DNA of 57,417 bases from Gammaproteobacteria bacterium (GTDB lineage: Bacteria; Pseudomonadota; Gammaproteobacteria; Eutrophobiales; Eutrophobiaceae). The notes beneath the pieces were generated by a model. That model was not told the origin of the DNA and did not search any database. It saw only the letters and a program-made list of their open reading frames with translations. The stretch is from assembly GCA_030835405.1 (NCBI GenBank), contig JAURPG010000070.1:1-57417 (forward strand), read 5' to 3'. The number at the start of each line of letters is the position of its first letter. The stretch's first letter is position 1. This document shows positions 46,099 to 55,288 of this stretch, in pieces. Position numbers and translations under genes: made by a program.

Positions 46099-47454
46099 AT
46101 GACTGACAATATAAATATCAAATTGCTGCCGCTAATTTTCATCTTCAATCCCATCACTGCCATGGCCTGGGACCCGCCGGACAGGGTATCGCTGGAAGAG
46201 ATCCAGCAGACCACCAGCAATGTCATGACAATGCCGAAGATTACAGTAACAGAGACGGAAGACATCTTCCGCATTGAAGCGGTAGGAATGGAATGGGACA
46301 TTGGCGTTAGGGTTTATGAGCCTAATGATCAAAATAAAATTCCAGTAGGACCAGATGGCAAGAAAAGAGGTATTTTCCTTATCCATGGCGGTACTGGAGA
46401 CTGGCGTTCATTGGATCAGGCGGCACGTCTGGCTTCTAAACGTTTTGGTTATAAAGTCGTGAGTATGACCTTTCCCGGCAGGTTGAACCTGGATGACCCG
46501 TCCCGAAACTGGCCCCGGGACACCTTTAACGATGATGGTAATCACCGTACCCCACACTGGTTAAAGGGGGAAGTGATAACACCTGACCAATATGAGGTCG
46601 TGATGGACAAGGGTGATGCCACCACCGGTGTGCCGGCAAGGTACGGCACCAGTATCTTCCTTGCGGCAAAGGAAGGTACCACATTTTATAAACGCATGGG
46701 TGGTTGGCCCGTAGCCTTTGAAGAAGGCATGAAGACGGCCATCGCCAGGCACTTCCCGACGAGCAGTTATAACGTTTATGCCCATGGCCATTCCACCGGA
46801 GGTCCATTTGTACACTATATGAGCCAACGGGTGGATAATGTAAAAGGTATAGTAGGATATGGTACGGCCATGTTCGGTTATATTAACAATGCTGCCGGCA
46901 GTGCCTTTGAGTATCCATTTAATTACCTGCGCCTTCGCACCTGGCGCGACACTGCCCGCTATGCCGATGAAGGTTGGACGGACAAAGACTACAGTTTGCC
47001 TCAAAAGATGGAAATGGTGTTTGCCGCCTGGGACCGGGCCAAGTTACAACCTAACTTTAAAGCGGAAGATTTCATTCATAAAAATTCTGTTGAGTCACTG
47101 GCAAATGGGGCCCGGGCAACAGCAGAAAGAATGGGAATGGATGACGAAGAGACCCAAACCCTGGTGGAACGCTATGTAGGGTATACCCGTGAACTTTCCG
47201 GCCCGGGTGTAAAACCGCTACCACCGGTATTACATATCAATGGTATTGGTGACAAGACGGTGACTTATGATCGGTATACCAGTTACGGCAAAAAGATGTA
47301 CCAGGCCATGGACCCTGCACCCAGGACCCATGCCATCCTGTTTGGTGCCGGGGTACACTCGTGGAACTTTAAAGACGACAATATCCCACATGGCATTGCC
47401 CCCGCGGTAATCAATATGTGGGATGCCGCGATTCGGGAGGGCTATTTTGATTGA
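46099..47454 (+). CDS. Exported alpha/beta hydrolase
   Basis: A 451-residue protein with a signal peptide (INIKLLPLIFIFNPITAMA). The hydrolase fold shows FLIHGGTGDWRSLD (oxyanion region), AHGHSTGGPF (nucleophile elbow G-x-S-x-G), a later INGIGDKTV (Asp region) and GAGVHSWNF (His). The complete triad suggests an active esterase or lipase-like enzyme of the periplasm. The start is ATG 46099, with AGGAAG five bases upstream; the GTG two codons earlier is not used. Substrate unknown. Related by context, not by close sequence, to the large exported hydrolase at 50.6 kb. Confidence 0.85.
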   Translation: MTDNINIKLLPLIFIFNPITAMAWDPPDRVSLEEIQQTTSNVMTMPKITVTETEDIFRIEAVGMEWDIGVRVYEPNDQNKIPVGPDGKKRGIFLIHGGTGDWRSLDQAARLASKRFGYKVVSMTFPGRLNLDDPSRNWPRDTFNDDGNHRTPHWLKGEVITPDQYEVVMDKGDATTGVPARYGTSIFLAAKEGTTFYKRMGGWPVAFEEGMKTAIARHFPTSSYNVYAHGHSTGGPFVHYMSQRVDNVKGIVGYGTAMFGYINNAAGSAFEYPFNYLRLRTWRDTARYADEGWTDKDYSLPQKMEMVFAAWDRAKLQPNFKAEDFIHKNSVESLANGARATAERMGMDDEETQTLVERYVGYTRELSGPGVKPLPPVLHINGIGDKTVTYDRYTSYGKKMYQAMDPAPRTHAILFGAGVHSWNFKDDNIPHGIAPAVINMWDAAIREGYFD

Positions 47455-47535
47455 ATATCGTAGCGTTAATCGCCTCGCCGGTGTGGGCACCAACCAGCAA
47501 GTGCCCTGTCAGGTAAAAAACCTCCCTGGGGCGAT

Positions 47536-47973
47536 TCATTCAATCAGCATATGTCCAAACAACGCAAAGATGCCGATCATGATCCCCGGCAGGAGCTGGG
47601 CATGAACAAGGTAGGAAAATTTTCTCACCTGCTGCGGGGTATATCGCCAGATGAGGAATAATCCGAATAATCCCTGCCATACCACCAGGACAATCACTGC
47701 CGGGAAAAACAGGATCTGCATGGGTACACCCATCATGGGTACATGAATCAGGATCACTGCCACCGCAGTGATTCTAAAATACACATGCGTTCTGTTAAGC
47801 AGCCCAAGGAGACGGTTGATAAAAGGGAGATCCCCGGCTGGATGGTAGTCCGGCAGGATACGCTGAGCTATTTTGCCCTTAGCGAACAACAGTTTCAGCA
47901 GGGTACGGACATAGATAAAGACCAATAACCACAATCCCGCTTCACCAAAACCTTCACCAATCTCATTGAGCAT
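47536..47973 (-). CDS. Small multi-pass membrane protein
   Basis: A 145-residue membrane protein with about four helices and several histidines inside or at the edges of them (NRTHVYFR, VILIHVPMM, YLVHAQLL, FGHML), a pattern seen in di-haem cytochrome b-like or CopD-like small proteins; haem binding is only a suggestion. The start is ATG 47973, with AAGGAG four bases upstream; a GTG 57 bases further up lacks this. It lies behind the FadL-like porin gene and a tiny ORF on the same strand. Confidence 0.65.
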   Translation of the reverse strand: MLNEIGEGFGEAGLWLLVFIYVRTLLKLLFAKGKIAQRILPDYHPAGDLPFINRLLGLLNRTHVYFRITAVAVILIHVPMMGVPMQILFFPAVIVLVVWQGLFGLFLIWRYTPQQVRKFSYLVHAQLLPGIMIGIFALFGHMLIE

Positions 47974-47983
47974 GGTCTCCTTT

Positions 47984-48091
47984 TCATCCAACCGGAGGAT
48001 GGGCAAAAAAGAGGTAAAGGGCATACCCACTGGAGATTACAAAGACTGTAGCTGTATAGATGAAGACGCCCTTGATGCTCCTGAGATTCAA
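47984..48091 (-). CDS. Putative 35-residue membrane protein
   Basis: A short frame from TTG 48091 to TGA 47984-47986. It has one clear membrane helix (VFIYTATVFVISSGYALYLF) after a basic N-terminus (LRSIKG), with a CAGGGA seven bases before the TTG. It starts 13 bases after the FadL-like stop and ends 10 bases before the ATG of the next membrane protein, so it fits an operon. It could equally be the displaced N-terminus of that protein. Confidence 0.35.
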   Translation of the reverse strand: MNLRSIKGVFIYTATVFVISSGYALYLFFAHPPVG

Positions 48092-48104
48092 TGTTTTATC
48101 CCTG

Positions 48105-49388
48105 TTAGAATTTTACCCCATAGGCAATGCCAAAGATATTCTGATGCATTTCAATGCCCACGTTACCTCCACCAAACTGTGGCGGTACGGCATTGGTACC
48201 CTGGACATCATTTTTAAATGCATGGGTATAACTGGCAGACACTTCACCACCTGAAGACAAGGTCCAGGTCATTCCCAGGCTTAAATGATCCTCGATTACA
48301 CCTGGGGCAAGAATATTAAACAATGCTTCATTTTCCGGAATGGGCTGTTTGTTATGGTTATACCCTGCACGCAAGGTCAGGTTAGGACTGAGATCGTAAC
48401 TGACCCCTAATTTAAACACCGTTGAATTTTCCCAACCAAACCCCGGGCCGCTTCTATCACCGAGGTTGCCAGCGCCACCATCAATAAACGGTTGACCATT
48501 CCATAAGGCTGCAGAATTACCAATGGCAGGAATGTCACTGAATAGAATCCGCTTCATATCCAAAGCCACGCTTAACTCTGGTACTATATTCAAAGCGATA
48601 CCTACACCAAAATTTGCCGGCGCATCCATCACGCCTGCATCGGCAAACAAACCACGGTACTTATCAAATTTGCCAAAATTATTTCGCGACTGGTAGTTCA
48701 GGCCCATGGTAAAGACATCATTAAACTGACCTATCCAGCCAACATGCACACCAATTCCAAACGCGTCATCTGCCCCTATACCGGTCACACTCGCAGGGTC
48801 GTTGGATATGGCGGCAAAATTATCGATCCCCTTGGCTTTAAAGCGTTGATAACCCACATTAAGTGATAGTCCCAGGGTATGATTGATAAAAGGCTTCCAG
48901 GTCACCGTGGGGGAAACGAATAACTGCATGTAATCAATTCCACTTTCATTGCCTGTGGCACCACTTAACAGGGCAATTGGTTGTTCATAGTCAGTATTCA
49001 TTCCACCATTTCCATAAACACTGACGCCCAATGTGAAATTCTGATTTAAGACCCGGTTATAGCCTCCTTCGGGGATAAAGAAGTTTGCACGACCATTACC
49101 TGAAAAATTTCCATCCAGTGCACCGGTTCCACCAGCGGTATTATCCAGGGAGGCAGTTCTATCAGGTCGAAACCACACCAGACCAAGGTCAAAACGATCA
49201 CCAATCAATCCCATTCCTGCCGGGTTGGTTGCAGCAGAGATAGAATCCTGTGGTAAGGCAATACCAACCCCACCCATACCTTGAGATTTAATCCCAAAGC
49301 CATGGGAAAAATATCCGTTAGTGGCAAAACCCTGTTGGCTTATTACAAAACCCAGACTAATAGCCAGTATTGCATTATTCCACTTCAT
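48105..49388 (-). CDS. FadL/OmpP1-family outer membrane transport protein
   Basis: A 427-residue outer membrane beta-barrel of the FadL/OmpP1/TodX family. A signal peptide (ISLGFVISQQGFA) is followed by the family N-terminus NGYFSHGFGIKSQGMGGVGI and SISAATNPAGMG, the hatch segment. Alternating strands continue to the C-terminal phenylalanine (IAYGVKF), the usual barrel-assembly signal. It imports hydrophobic compounds such as long-chain fatty acids or aromatic hydrocarbons. The start has GGAGAG six bases upstream. Two small membrane-protein frames follow on the same strand. Confidence 0.93.
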   Translation of the reverse strand: MKWNNAILAISLGFVISQQGFATNGYFSHGFGIKSQGMGGVGIALPQDSISAATNPAGMGLIGDRFDLGLVWFRPDRTASLDNTAGGTGALDGNFSGNGRANFFIPEGGYNRVLNQNFTLGVSVYGNGGMNTDYEQPIALLSGATGNESGIDYMQLFVSPTVTWKPFINHTLGLSLNVGYQRFKAKGIDNFAAISNDPASVTGIGADDAFGIGVHVGWIGQFNDVFTMGLNYQSRNNFGKFDKYRGLFADAGVMDAPANFGVGIALNIVPELSVALDMKRILFSDIPAIGNSAALWNGQPFIDGGAGNLGDRSGPGFGWENSTVFKLGVSYDLSPNLTLRAGYNHNKQPIPENEALFNILAPGVIEDHLSLGMTWTLSSGGEVSASYTHAFKNDVQGTNAVPPQFGGGNVGIEMHQNIFGIAYGVKF

Positions 49389-49797
49389 TATTCTCTCCAG
49401 TTAAATTTAAACAAGCGGCGCATACTACCAGAAATACGCAAGTACACATTAAATTTGTTGTTATAAGTTAATAACAAATATTGATATGCCTTGGGGCCTG
49501 GACCTGGCAAAGGCAAGCCCATTTACTACCAACTCCGGACCTGGATTCAGATAAGTTAACTGTGGTTTTGAATTTTTATATCTTTATACCTCACATCTAA
49601 CTTAGCTTACCTTTTCTTCTCCCCTTCATTGTAATTGTTCAAGCCATGAATATGGACTCAGAACTGGAATAATATTTTCTCAAGGTTGTTAGAGGAGAAT
49701 CGTAAAACCTCTAGTTTTATCTGTATTAATTAAATAAAAAATAATTTCGTTCAATCCATGTTATGTTGCTTAACACCATGTCGAATTCAATTTTACT
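49389..49797. other. Intergenic region upstream of FadL-like and methyltransferase genes
   Basis: A 409-base region without a gene that I can support. It holds the divergent upstream regions of the FadL-like gene and the methyltransferase gene. Near the FadL side is an inverted repeat TTGTTAT-AAGTTA-ATAACAA (about 49457-49477), a possible operator. The rest is AT-rich with no clear promoter pair, RNA or repeat. Confidence 0.5.
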
Positions 49798-50448
49798 ATG
49801 ACATCACTACGCTTGCGCTACCATACTTATGAAATCGGCAATGCCGACATACATGTACGTACCTTACGTGATAAACAACAGTTTGAAGATAGTGACGGAC
49901 TGGCTGCCAGGTCCGGCATTTCGTCTGCCCAATGGCCCCTGTTCGGCATTGTTTGGCCATCAAGTGAAGTCCTTGCCGACTTAATGAAGGATTTTGATAT
50001 TATCGGCAAACGAATTTTGGAGGTGGGTTGTGGCATTGGCCTGACCAGCCTGCTATTAAATCAACGTAAGGCAGATATTACTGCTACAGACTATCATCCT
50101 GAGGCTGAAGGTTTCCTGGTATTAAACACCAGGCTAAACCAGGAAAATAATATCCCCTTTGTTCTAACTGACTGGAAATTGAAAACGGATACCTTAGGAA
50201 AGTTTGACTTGATTGTTGGCAGTGATCTGCTTTATGAAACAGAACATATTGAATTACTGTCTGAGTTCATCCATCGCCATGCCAAGTCAAAATGTGAGAT
50301 CATTATTGTCGACCCGGGTCGAGGTCAACACGCCCGTTTCAGCAAAAAAATGGTCCAACTGGGGTATTCACATAGCCAGTCCAAAACAGAAAATACCGAT
50401 TACCTAGAGAAACCTTTCAAGGGCCAGATCCTTAGATATAATCGATAA
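49798..50448 (+). CDS. Class I SAM-dependent methyltransferase (METTL21/MTF16-like)
   Basis: A 216-residue Rossmann-fold methyltransferase. Motif I is RILEVGCGIGLTSLLLN, followed by ITATDYHPEA (acidic ribose ligand), and FDLIVGSDLLYE. The WPSSEVLADLM stretch before motif I is typical of the family-16 protein-lysine methyltransferase group. It probably methylates a protein in the cytoplasm; the target is unknown. No ribosome site is visible before the ATG. It stands alone, with intergenic regions on both sides. Confidence 0.88.
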   Translation: MTSLRLRYHTYEIGNADIHVRTLRDKQQFEDSDGLAARSGISSAQWPLFGIVWPSSEVLADLMKDFDIIGKRILEVGCGIGLTSLLLNQRKADITATDYHPEAEGFLVLNTRLNQENNIPFVLTDWKLKTDTLGKFDLIVGSDLLYETEHIELLSEFIHRHAKSKCEIIIVDPGRGQHARFSKKMVQLGYSHSQSKTENTDYLEKPFKGQILRYNR

Positions 50449-50649
50449 TATAATTCTTATCTTTATACCGATCTATCACAAAAAAGTAATATACAAGATC
50501 CACATATAATCAGGGTTCCGTTATGCAGCCCCTGAATGACGAATAAACATAAACTGTCATTCATTCTTGCCTTTTCATATTACATTTTTTACTTTTTACT
50601 CTATTAATCCTTATAATTCACCAAACAAGATTAAAATTCAGGGGGAATA

Positions 50650-52536
50650 ATGCCACACCGTCTAGTCGTACTTATTACTGTAATAATTACTTTTCTTCCA
50701 GCAATGACCCTTGCCCAGGATGACTGCCAGTACATCAATCGCTACATGGCCCCACTGGAATACCCGGTAAATGACTGGGCCACGGCCACTGCGGGCCCGG
50801 CACCAGGTGAGGTAGAACAACGACTGGTGGGCCCGGAACAATGCCGGATCATTCAGGACAAACAAATCACCAATGCCAATGGTGTGGCTTATCGTCATGT
50901 CATCATGGCCACCAGTGGATCCGTTTTTGGATACACTGCGCAAAATTCAAGACTACTGCCGCCCATCGGTACCGGTGTCCCGGGTGAAGGCCGTGAAAAT
51001 ACCTTTGCCGACCATGTCTTTATCCTACAAGCACGGGGTAATATGGGGCCTTACGTCCCTGGCACCGCACATTATCAATATCGTGAGAACACCCCCAACA
51101 GTATTGAGATCCTCATCCCTGAAAATGCCAGTGACTGGAATGGCAATCTGTGGATGCTGATGCACGGTGCCTCACATTTTTCACCATTGCGTTTCTTTTC
51201 CAGACAAGCAAATAAATTCAGCCGTTATACCGAGGCATCGGAATCTGCTGGGGCGTTAATGGATACCGGGGCCGTGGTGGTCTGGACCCGTCGTGATGCC
51301 ACCGGCAATGATGAGGCAAGTGTGGACAAACCCTCCAATATTGTGAAGCTGGATAATGGCATTGAACTGGGCGTACCGGGCACCCAGGCCATGGGGCTTA
51401 ATAACAGTATGTCACTGCTCCGTGATTACACCGTAATCAGTGAAAATTTTATCGCCGATCAACTGGGCAAGGCACCCGACTACACTTTCTTTCGAGGTCA
51501 TTCTGCCGGTGCTGCCACGGCACGCGCTATGCTCATGGTCAAGGGTGCCAATATTGATCATCAAGGCAACAAACTCTTCGATGGATTTTACCTGGATGAC
51601 AGTGCCGGCGGACGCGGTGCCCCCACCTATTTCTGGGAAGCCACCGTGGTAGATGAAATCGGTTCCTTCCGTCTGGAACCCAGTGAAACAGACCAAATGA
51701 GCTTTGACCCTGAACACCGTTCATTTATGGCACCGGTGATTGAAGTGATCCATGCCGCCTATTCCGGCGGCAATACCTCCACAGTCCCAAGATTATTTGA
51801 AAGGGTCTATCCTACCTATGCCAACTACAAGCGTGAGAACGCCCGGTTGAACATCGAAAAAGGTATCGATGATATCTGGAAGTCCTATGAGATTGCTGAT
51901 GTGAGCCACTCCGACGCCCAGTCCCAGGCAGAGAAATACCCTGAACTCGCGACCGATATGATAGACATCGGTGGTGTGGCCATTGCGTTACACAGGGCCC
52001 TGGAAGACTGGGTCATCCTTGGCGAGCAACCTCCCAAACAACGGGTTGAGGCCAGAGACGTATGGGAACTGGACCCGACGATAGGCCCGTCCATCAAATT
52101 GCCCGAGACCGCCTGCCCGAGAGGGGTATTTCGTACCTACATGAACCGTCCGGATGGTACTGCCATAGGCTCCAGCCCGGCGATTTTCGTGCCTTATCTC
52201 ACAGAACTTCGGCCACAGATCAATGCCAACCAACCTCGCCCCCCGGGTTTCCAGGAAGACTGGCTGGAACCCTTAAACCGTTATGGTTATTTAATCGACA
52301 TGACCAACAGCGGTCACCGCATGACCCGGCCCAATATTGAACAGGTCTGGCACCAGCGTTACCGCGAAGGCTTTGAGACGGGCATTCTAAAACCCTATGA
52401 AAATCTCACAAGAGACGCATACGTACAATGTGTAACCGGTGTTGTGAATGATCTCTATGCCGACGGCCTGCTCACCAAAGAGGCCCAGCAATGGTATATC
52501 GACAAGGCCAGGACGGATGAGATTGGAATAGATTAA
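50650..52536 (+). CDS. Large exported alpha/beta-hydrolase-domain protein
   Basis: A 628-residue protein with a Sec signal peptide (VVLITVIITFLPAMTLAQ). It has a non-catalytic N-terminal beta region, then a hydrolase domain with WMLMHGASHF, FFRGHSAGAATARAML (G-x-S-x-G), and later NSGHRMTRP near the C-terminus (possible catalytic His). The organisation matches a family of large exported hydrolases common in marine and soil proteobacteria, with no settled substrate. AGGGGG lies nine bases before the ATG. It is followed 34 bases later by the truncated haemoglobin gene, possibly cotranscribed. Confidence 0.85.
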   Translation: MPHRLVVLITVIITFLPAMTLAQDDCQYINRYMAPLEYPVNDWATATAGPAPGEVEQRLVGPEQCRIIQDKQITNANGVAYRHVIMATSGSVFGYTAQNSRLLPPIGTGVPGEGRENTFADHVFILQARGNMGPYVPGTAHYQYRENTPNSIEILIPENASDWNGNLWMLMHGASHFSPLRFFSRQANKFSRYTEASESAGALMDTGAVVVWTRRDATGNDEASVDKPSNIVKLDNGIELGVPGTQAMGLNNSMSLLRDYTVISENFIADQLGKAPDYTFFRGHSAGAATARAMLMVKGANIDHQGNKLFDGFYLDDSAGGRGAPTYFWEATVVDEIGSFRLEPSETDQMSFDPEHRSFMAPVIEVIHAAYSGGNTSTVPRLFERVYPTYANYKRENARLNIEKGIDDIWKSYEIADVSHSDAQSQAEKYPELATDMIDIGGVAIALHRALEDWVILGEQPPKQRVEARDVWELDPTIGPSIKLPETACPRGVFRTYMNRPDGTAIGSSPAIFVPYLTELRPQINANQPRPPGFQEDWLEPLNRYGYLIDMTNSGHRMTRPNIEQVWHQRYREGFETGILKPYENLTRDAYVQCVTGVVNDLYADGLLTKEAQQWYIDKARTDEIGID

Positions 52537-52570
52537 TCAAACCGATTGGCTGCAGCGGAGTTTGATTATT

Positions 52571-53005
52571 ATGACGACACCTGAAAATAATCCAGGCTAC
52601 GGCACTAAGGATACTTCGTATCAGGCAGCGGGTGGCATCGATGGCATCACCAGGCTTGTCGATATATTCTATCACTATGTAGATACATTGCCCGATGCAA
52701 AGGTCATTCGAAAGCTATATCCCGAAAACCTGACCATTTCAAAACAAAAACTGACCTACTTTTTATCAGGCTGGCTTGGCGGGCCCAAGCTATACCAGGA
52801 ACATTATGGGTCAATCAGCATTCCAGGTGCACATCATCATATGAATATTAGGATGGAGGAAAGGGATGCCTGGTTATTCTGTATGCAAGAGGCTGTGGAT
52901 GAGCAACCTTTCCCTGTCTATTTTAAGGCATACCTGATGGAACAATTATTTGTCCCGGCAGAAAGAATCCGGCAGGTTTGTGAAATAAGAAAGTCCAGTC
53001 ATTAA
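52571..53005 (+). CDS. Group II truncated haemoglobin
   Basis: A 144-residue globin. The group II pattern is clear: FYHYVDTLPDAKVIRKLYP (B/C region), FLSGWLGGPKLYQEHYG (E region with the Gly-Gly), the proximal His in GAHHHMN and ERDAWLFCM with the conserved Trp, and ending MEQLFVPAERIR. It should bind oxygen, NO or sulfide in the cytoplasm. The start is ATG 52571; an in-frame TTG nine bases earlier is not needed. It follows the large exported hydrolase gene. Confidence 0.92.
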   Translation: MTTPENNPGYGTKDTSYQAAGGIDGITRLVDIFYHYVDTLPDAKVIRKLYPENLTISKQKLTYFLSGWLGGPKLYQEHYGSISIPGAHHHMNIRMEERDAWLFCMQEAVDEQPFPVYFKAYLMEQLFVPAERIRQVCEIRKSSH

Positions 53006-53162
53006 TACTATGTATAAGCCTTATATGATTTATTAGTTGAATGCTGTATCAAATCCAGCATGACGATAACAACAAACCCGCTAATTCGGCAAATCTCACT
53101 TCTCTAACCATTATTCAATAGCAACCCATCCGTTATTAACCCCTTCGCGAAAAATATTTATT

Positions 53163-53187
53163 TGGCAAAATGCAAAGCAATTTGCAA
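53163..53187 (+). promoter_or_regulatory. Two overlapping LuxO-type binding sites upstream of the kinase operon
   Basis: The LuxO consensus known from Vibrio is TTGCA-N3-TGCAA. Here TGGCA-AAA-TGCAA (53163-53175, one mismatch) and AAGCA-ATT-TGCAA (53175-53187, two mismatches) overlap by one base. Together they form the perfect palindrome TGCAAA-GCAA-TTTGCA (53171-53186). The same palindrome type recurs downstream of the operon at 57073. Probable enhancer site of the LuxO-like activator. Confidence 0.6.
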
Positions 53188-53270
53188 TACTCGTCAGGCT
53201 TAGAAAGATAATTCTCACTATATTCAATTAGTTATCTATCTGGCATATAATTGCTTTTTTATAAATTCAA

Positions 53271-53374
53271 CAGGTATCCATGAAATCAGGAAAGGTTAAT
53301 GAGAGTGTCTAACAATCAACATACTATATATAAATACATTGCAAATGTCTCATTAACATTAGAAATTTCACCTG
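53271..53374 (+). other. Possible structured leader or small RNA
   Basis: GTTAATGAGA (53295-53304) and TCTCATTAAC (53348-53357) are a perfect 10-bp inverted repeat with a 43-base loop, nested inside CAGGT (53271-53275) and ACCTG (53370-53374). The region lies between the LuxO-type sites and the kinase start, the place where qrr1 sits next to luxO in Vibrio. It lacks the conserved Qrr core sequence and a clear terminator, so this is only a candidate. Confidence 0.25.
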
Positions 53375-53419
53375 CAAGATTATATCTAGTAAGTATTGCA
53401 ACGGATGAGAGTAAATATC

Positions 53420-55288
53420 ATGTTTAGAATTCCAAAAATTTCCATTCGAGAACGTTTTGTTGGCCTTTCTGTATTGATCCTAATCACCTCAATCATTGTA
53501 TTAAACATATATAAATATACAGGGGCCATAAATCTGCAAGATAAGAATGTCAGTAAAATATCTAGTGATTTGACATACTTGATTGGCATGTCTATTTCCC
53601 AGGATATCCTCAATGAAGATTATTTTCTTCTTGAAGCTAAATTAAACGATATCCTTCACTCAATTGATTTTATTGTAGAGATTAGTGTTCGCGGACTATC
53701 TGATGAGATTATTGCTATAGTGAAAAAAGATAAAAAGGCTGAAAGAGAATTTTTTCATAGTTACGATATATTTAAAAATACAACTCAAATAGGTAATGTG
53801 AAAATTGCTATAAATCCAGCCCAATTATCCGACGCCTTAACTAGCGAACAATATGAAACTGCGAATAATTTAATTTATATCAATTTACTCACAGCGTTGA
53901 TCATTATCCTTCTTGTTAATATTTCAATCATTGATCCAATTGAGTCTATTAGCAAATTAATTCATACAAACAAATCTGAATCTAGCAAACATATCGACAA
54001 GCATGTCATTACTATAAATGAGTTAAGAAAAGATGCGCAAACGATAACAAAACAACGTTTAGATCAAGATAATGAATTAATTTCAGCAAAGCAACAATTA
54101 GCGGCAGTACTGTCTACCATTGGGGAAGCGATTATCACAATCAATTCTGACAGTGAAATAATCATGGCTAATAAAGCGGCTGAAATGCTTTGGGGATATA
54201 CGAAAGATGAAATAGCAAATAAAAATTTAATTTTCATGATGCCGGAAAAGTTTCGTGACATGCACCTCAGGGGTTTGAATAGTTATCTGGAGACTGGTGT
54301 ATCAAAGATCATTGATAGCAGGGTCGAAGTGATTGGTTTGCACTCCAGTGGTCGAGAATTTCCAATGGAACTGCATATCTCAGAAACACTAATCGATAAT
54401 AAAACATATTTTACTGCAGCCGCTAGAGATATAACTAATAAAAAACAAGAAGAAACCAAGCTTATTGCATCGAAAAAGCACACTGAATTAATGCTGGAAA
54501 TTAAAACTAAGGAATTAAAGAATGCACAGATGTTATTAATTCAGGCGGAAAAACTGGAAACCATTGGAACACTCGCTGCTGGCGTGGCTCATGAAGTAAA
54601 AAATCCACTCGCAATTATTCAACTGGGAATTGACTATTTAAAACGTTCAGTCAATTCTGAACAATCAGAATCAGTTGAAATTCTTAATGATATGAGGAAT
54701 GCAATTCATCGTGCTGATTATGTGATTAAAGAATTAATGGATTTCTCAGCAGCCCGAAATATCAATAAGGCACCTGTCGACCTGATTATGGTACTTAAAG
54801 AATCTATTCGTCTAACATCTCACGAGTTAGTCAAAGAAAAAATACATGTGGAAAACTTGCATGTTAAGGAAAACCTAATAATTGATGTAGATAAACTAAA
54901 GATTATGCAAGTATTCATAAACATAATAATGAACTCAGTCCATGCGATGAGTAAAACTGGTGGCACAATCTACTTCAAATCAAGAGTGTATAAAGGAGAC
55001 GGTGTTGATTTCGACATTTCTGCCAGTCGTCTATATAAAGGGCCAATAGTTGTTGTTGAAATTGAAGATACTGGACCTGGTGTTGAAATAAATAAGTTAA
55101 GCAAGATCTCTGAACCATTCTACACATCCAAGAAGGCAGGAAAAGGTACAGGATTAGGGTTAACTGTATGTGAAAACATCATTCGGCTGCATAACGCAAA
55201 AATGGAATTTTATAATAATAAGTATGGCGGCTTTGGCGTTAGACTAGTATTTAATGAGTTTACTGGAGACCACAATGAAACAGCATAA
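53420..55288 (+). CDS. Membrane sensor histidine kinase with PAS domain
   Basis: A 622-residue hybrid-type-free kinase. Two membrane helices (about 9-30 and 153-173) flank a periplasmic sensor of about 120 residues with no recognised family. A linker, a PAS domain (about 220-340; QLAAVLSTIGEAIITINSD, WGYTKDEI), a coiled coil and the kinase core follow: H-box HEVKNPLAIIQLG (His391), N-box INIIMNSVHAMSKTGG, G1 EDTGPGVEI, F and G2 EPFYTSKKAGKGTGLGL. The start ATG 53420 is preferred over ATG 53405 and TTG 53396. The end overlaps the CheY-like gene by 14 bases. It probably phosphorylates that receiver and/or the LuxO-like activator. Confidence 0.9.
   Translation: MFRIPKISIRERFVGLSVLILITSIIVLNIYKYTGAINLQDKNVSKISSDLTYLIGMSISQDILNEDYFLLEAKLNDILHSIDFIVEISVRGLSDEIIAIVKKDKKAEREFFHSYDIFKNTTQIGNVKIAINPAQLSDALTSEQYETANNLIYINLLTALIIILLVNISIIDPIESISKLIHTNKSESSKHIDKHVITINELRKDAQTITKQRLDQDNELISAKQQLAAVLSTIGEAIITINSDSEIIMANKAAEMLWGYTKDEIANKNLIFMMPEKFRDMHLRGLNSYLETGVSKIIDSRVEVIGLHSSGREFPMELHISETLIDNKTYFTAAARDITNKKQEETKLIASKKHTELMLEIKTKELKNAQMLLIQAEKLETIGTLAAGVAHEVKNPLAIIQLGIDYLKRSVNSEQSESVEILNDMRNAIHRADYVIKELMDFSAARNINKAPVDLIMVLKESIRLTSHELVKEKIHVENLHVKENLIIDVDKLKIMQVFINIIMNSVHAMSKTGGTIYFKSRVYKGDGVDFDISASRLYKGPIVVVEIEDTGPGVEINKLSKISEPFYTSKKAGKGTGLGLTVCENIIRLHNAKMEFYNNKYGGFGVRLVFNEFTGDHNETA

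Larger units (their letters stand above)
53006..53419. other. Intergenic region upstream of the kinase/LuxO-like operon
   Basis: A 414-base AT-rich region. Contents in order: nothing clear to about 53160; tandem LuxO-type sites (53163-53187); a sigma-54-like TGGCA-TTGC element with spacing one base short (53241-53254); and a region with a 10-bp inverted repeat that may be a structured leader or small RNA (53271-53374). A 10-codon ATG frame (53280-53312) is present, but I do not call it a gene. Confidence 0.6.

Noticed and set aside
49457-49477. FadR-type operator before the FadL-like gene
   Set aside because: The inverted repeat is AT-rich and does not match the FadR consensus; kept only as an unnamed repeat in the intergenic note.
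53241-53254. A functional sigma-54 promoter upstream of the kinase operon
   Set aside because: The distance between GG and GC is one base short of the strict spacing; listed only as a degenerate element.
53280-53312. Ten-codon ATG frame upstream of the kinase as a leader peptide
   Set aside because: No characteristic residue run and no good ribosome site; it overlaps one arm of the inverted repeat but gives no evidence of attenuation.
53271-53374. True Qrr small RNA
   Set aside because: The conserved Qrr core sequence and the usual multi-stem layout with a terminator are not seen.
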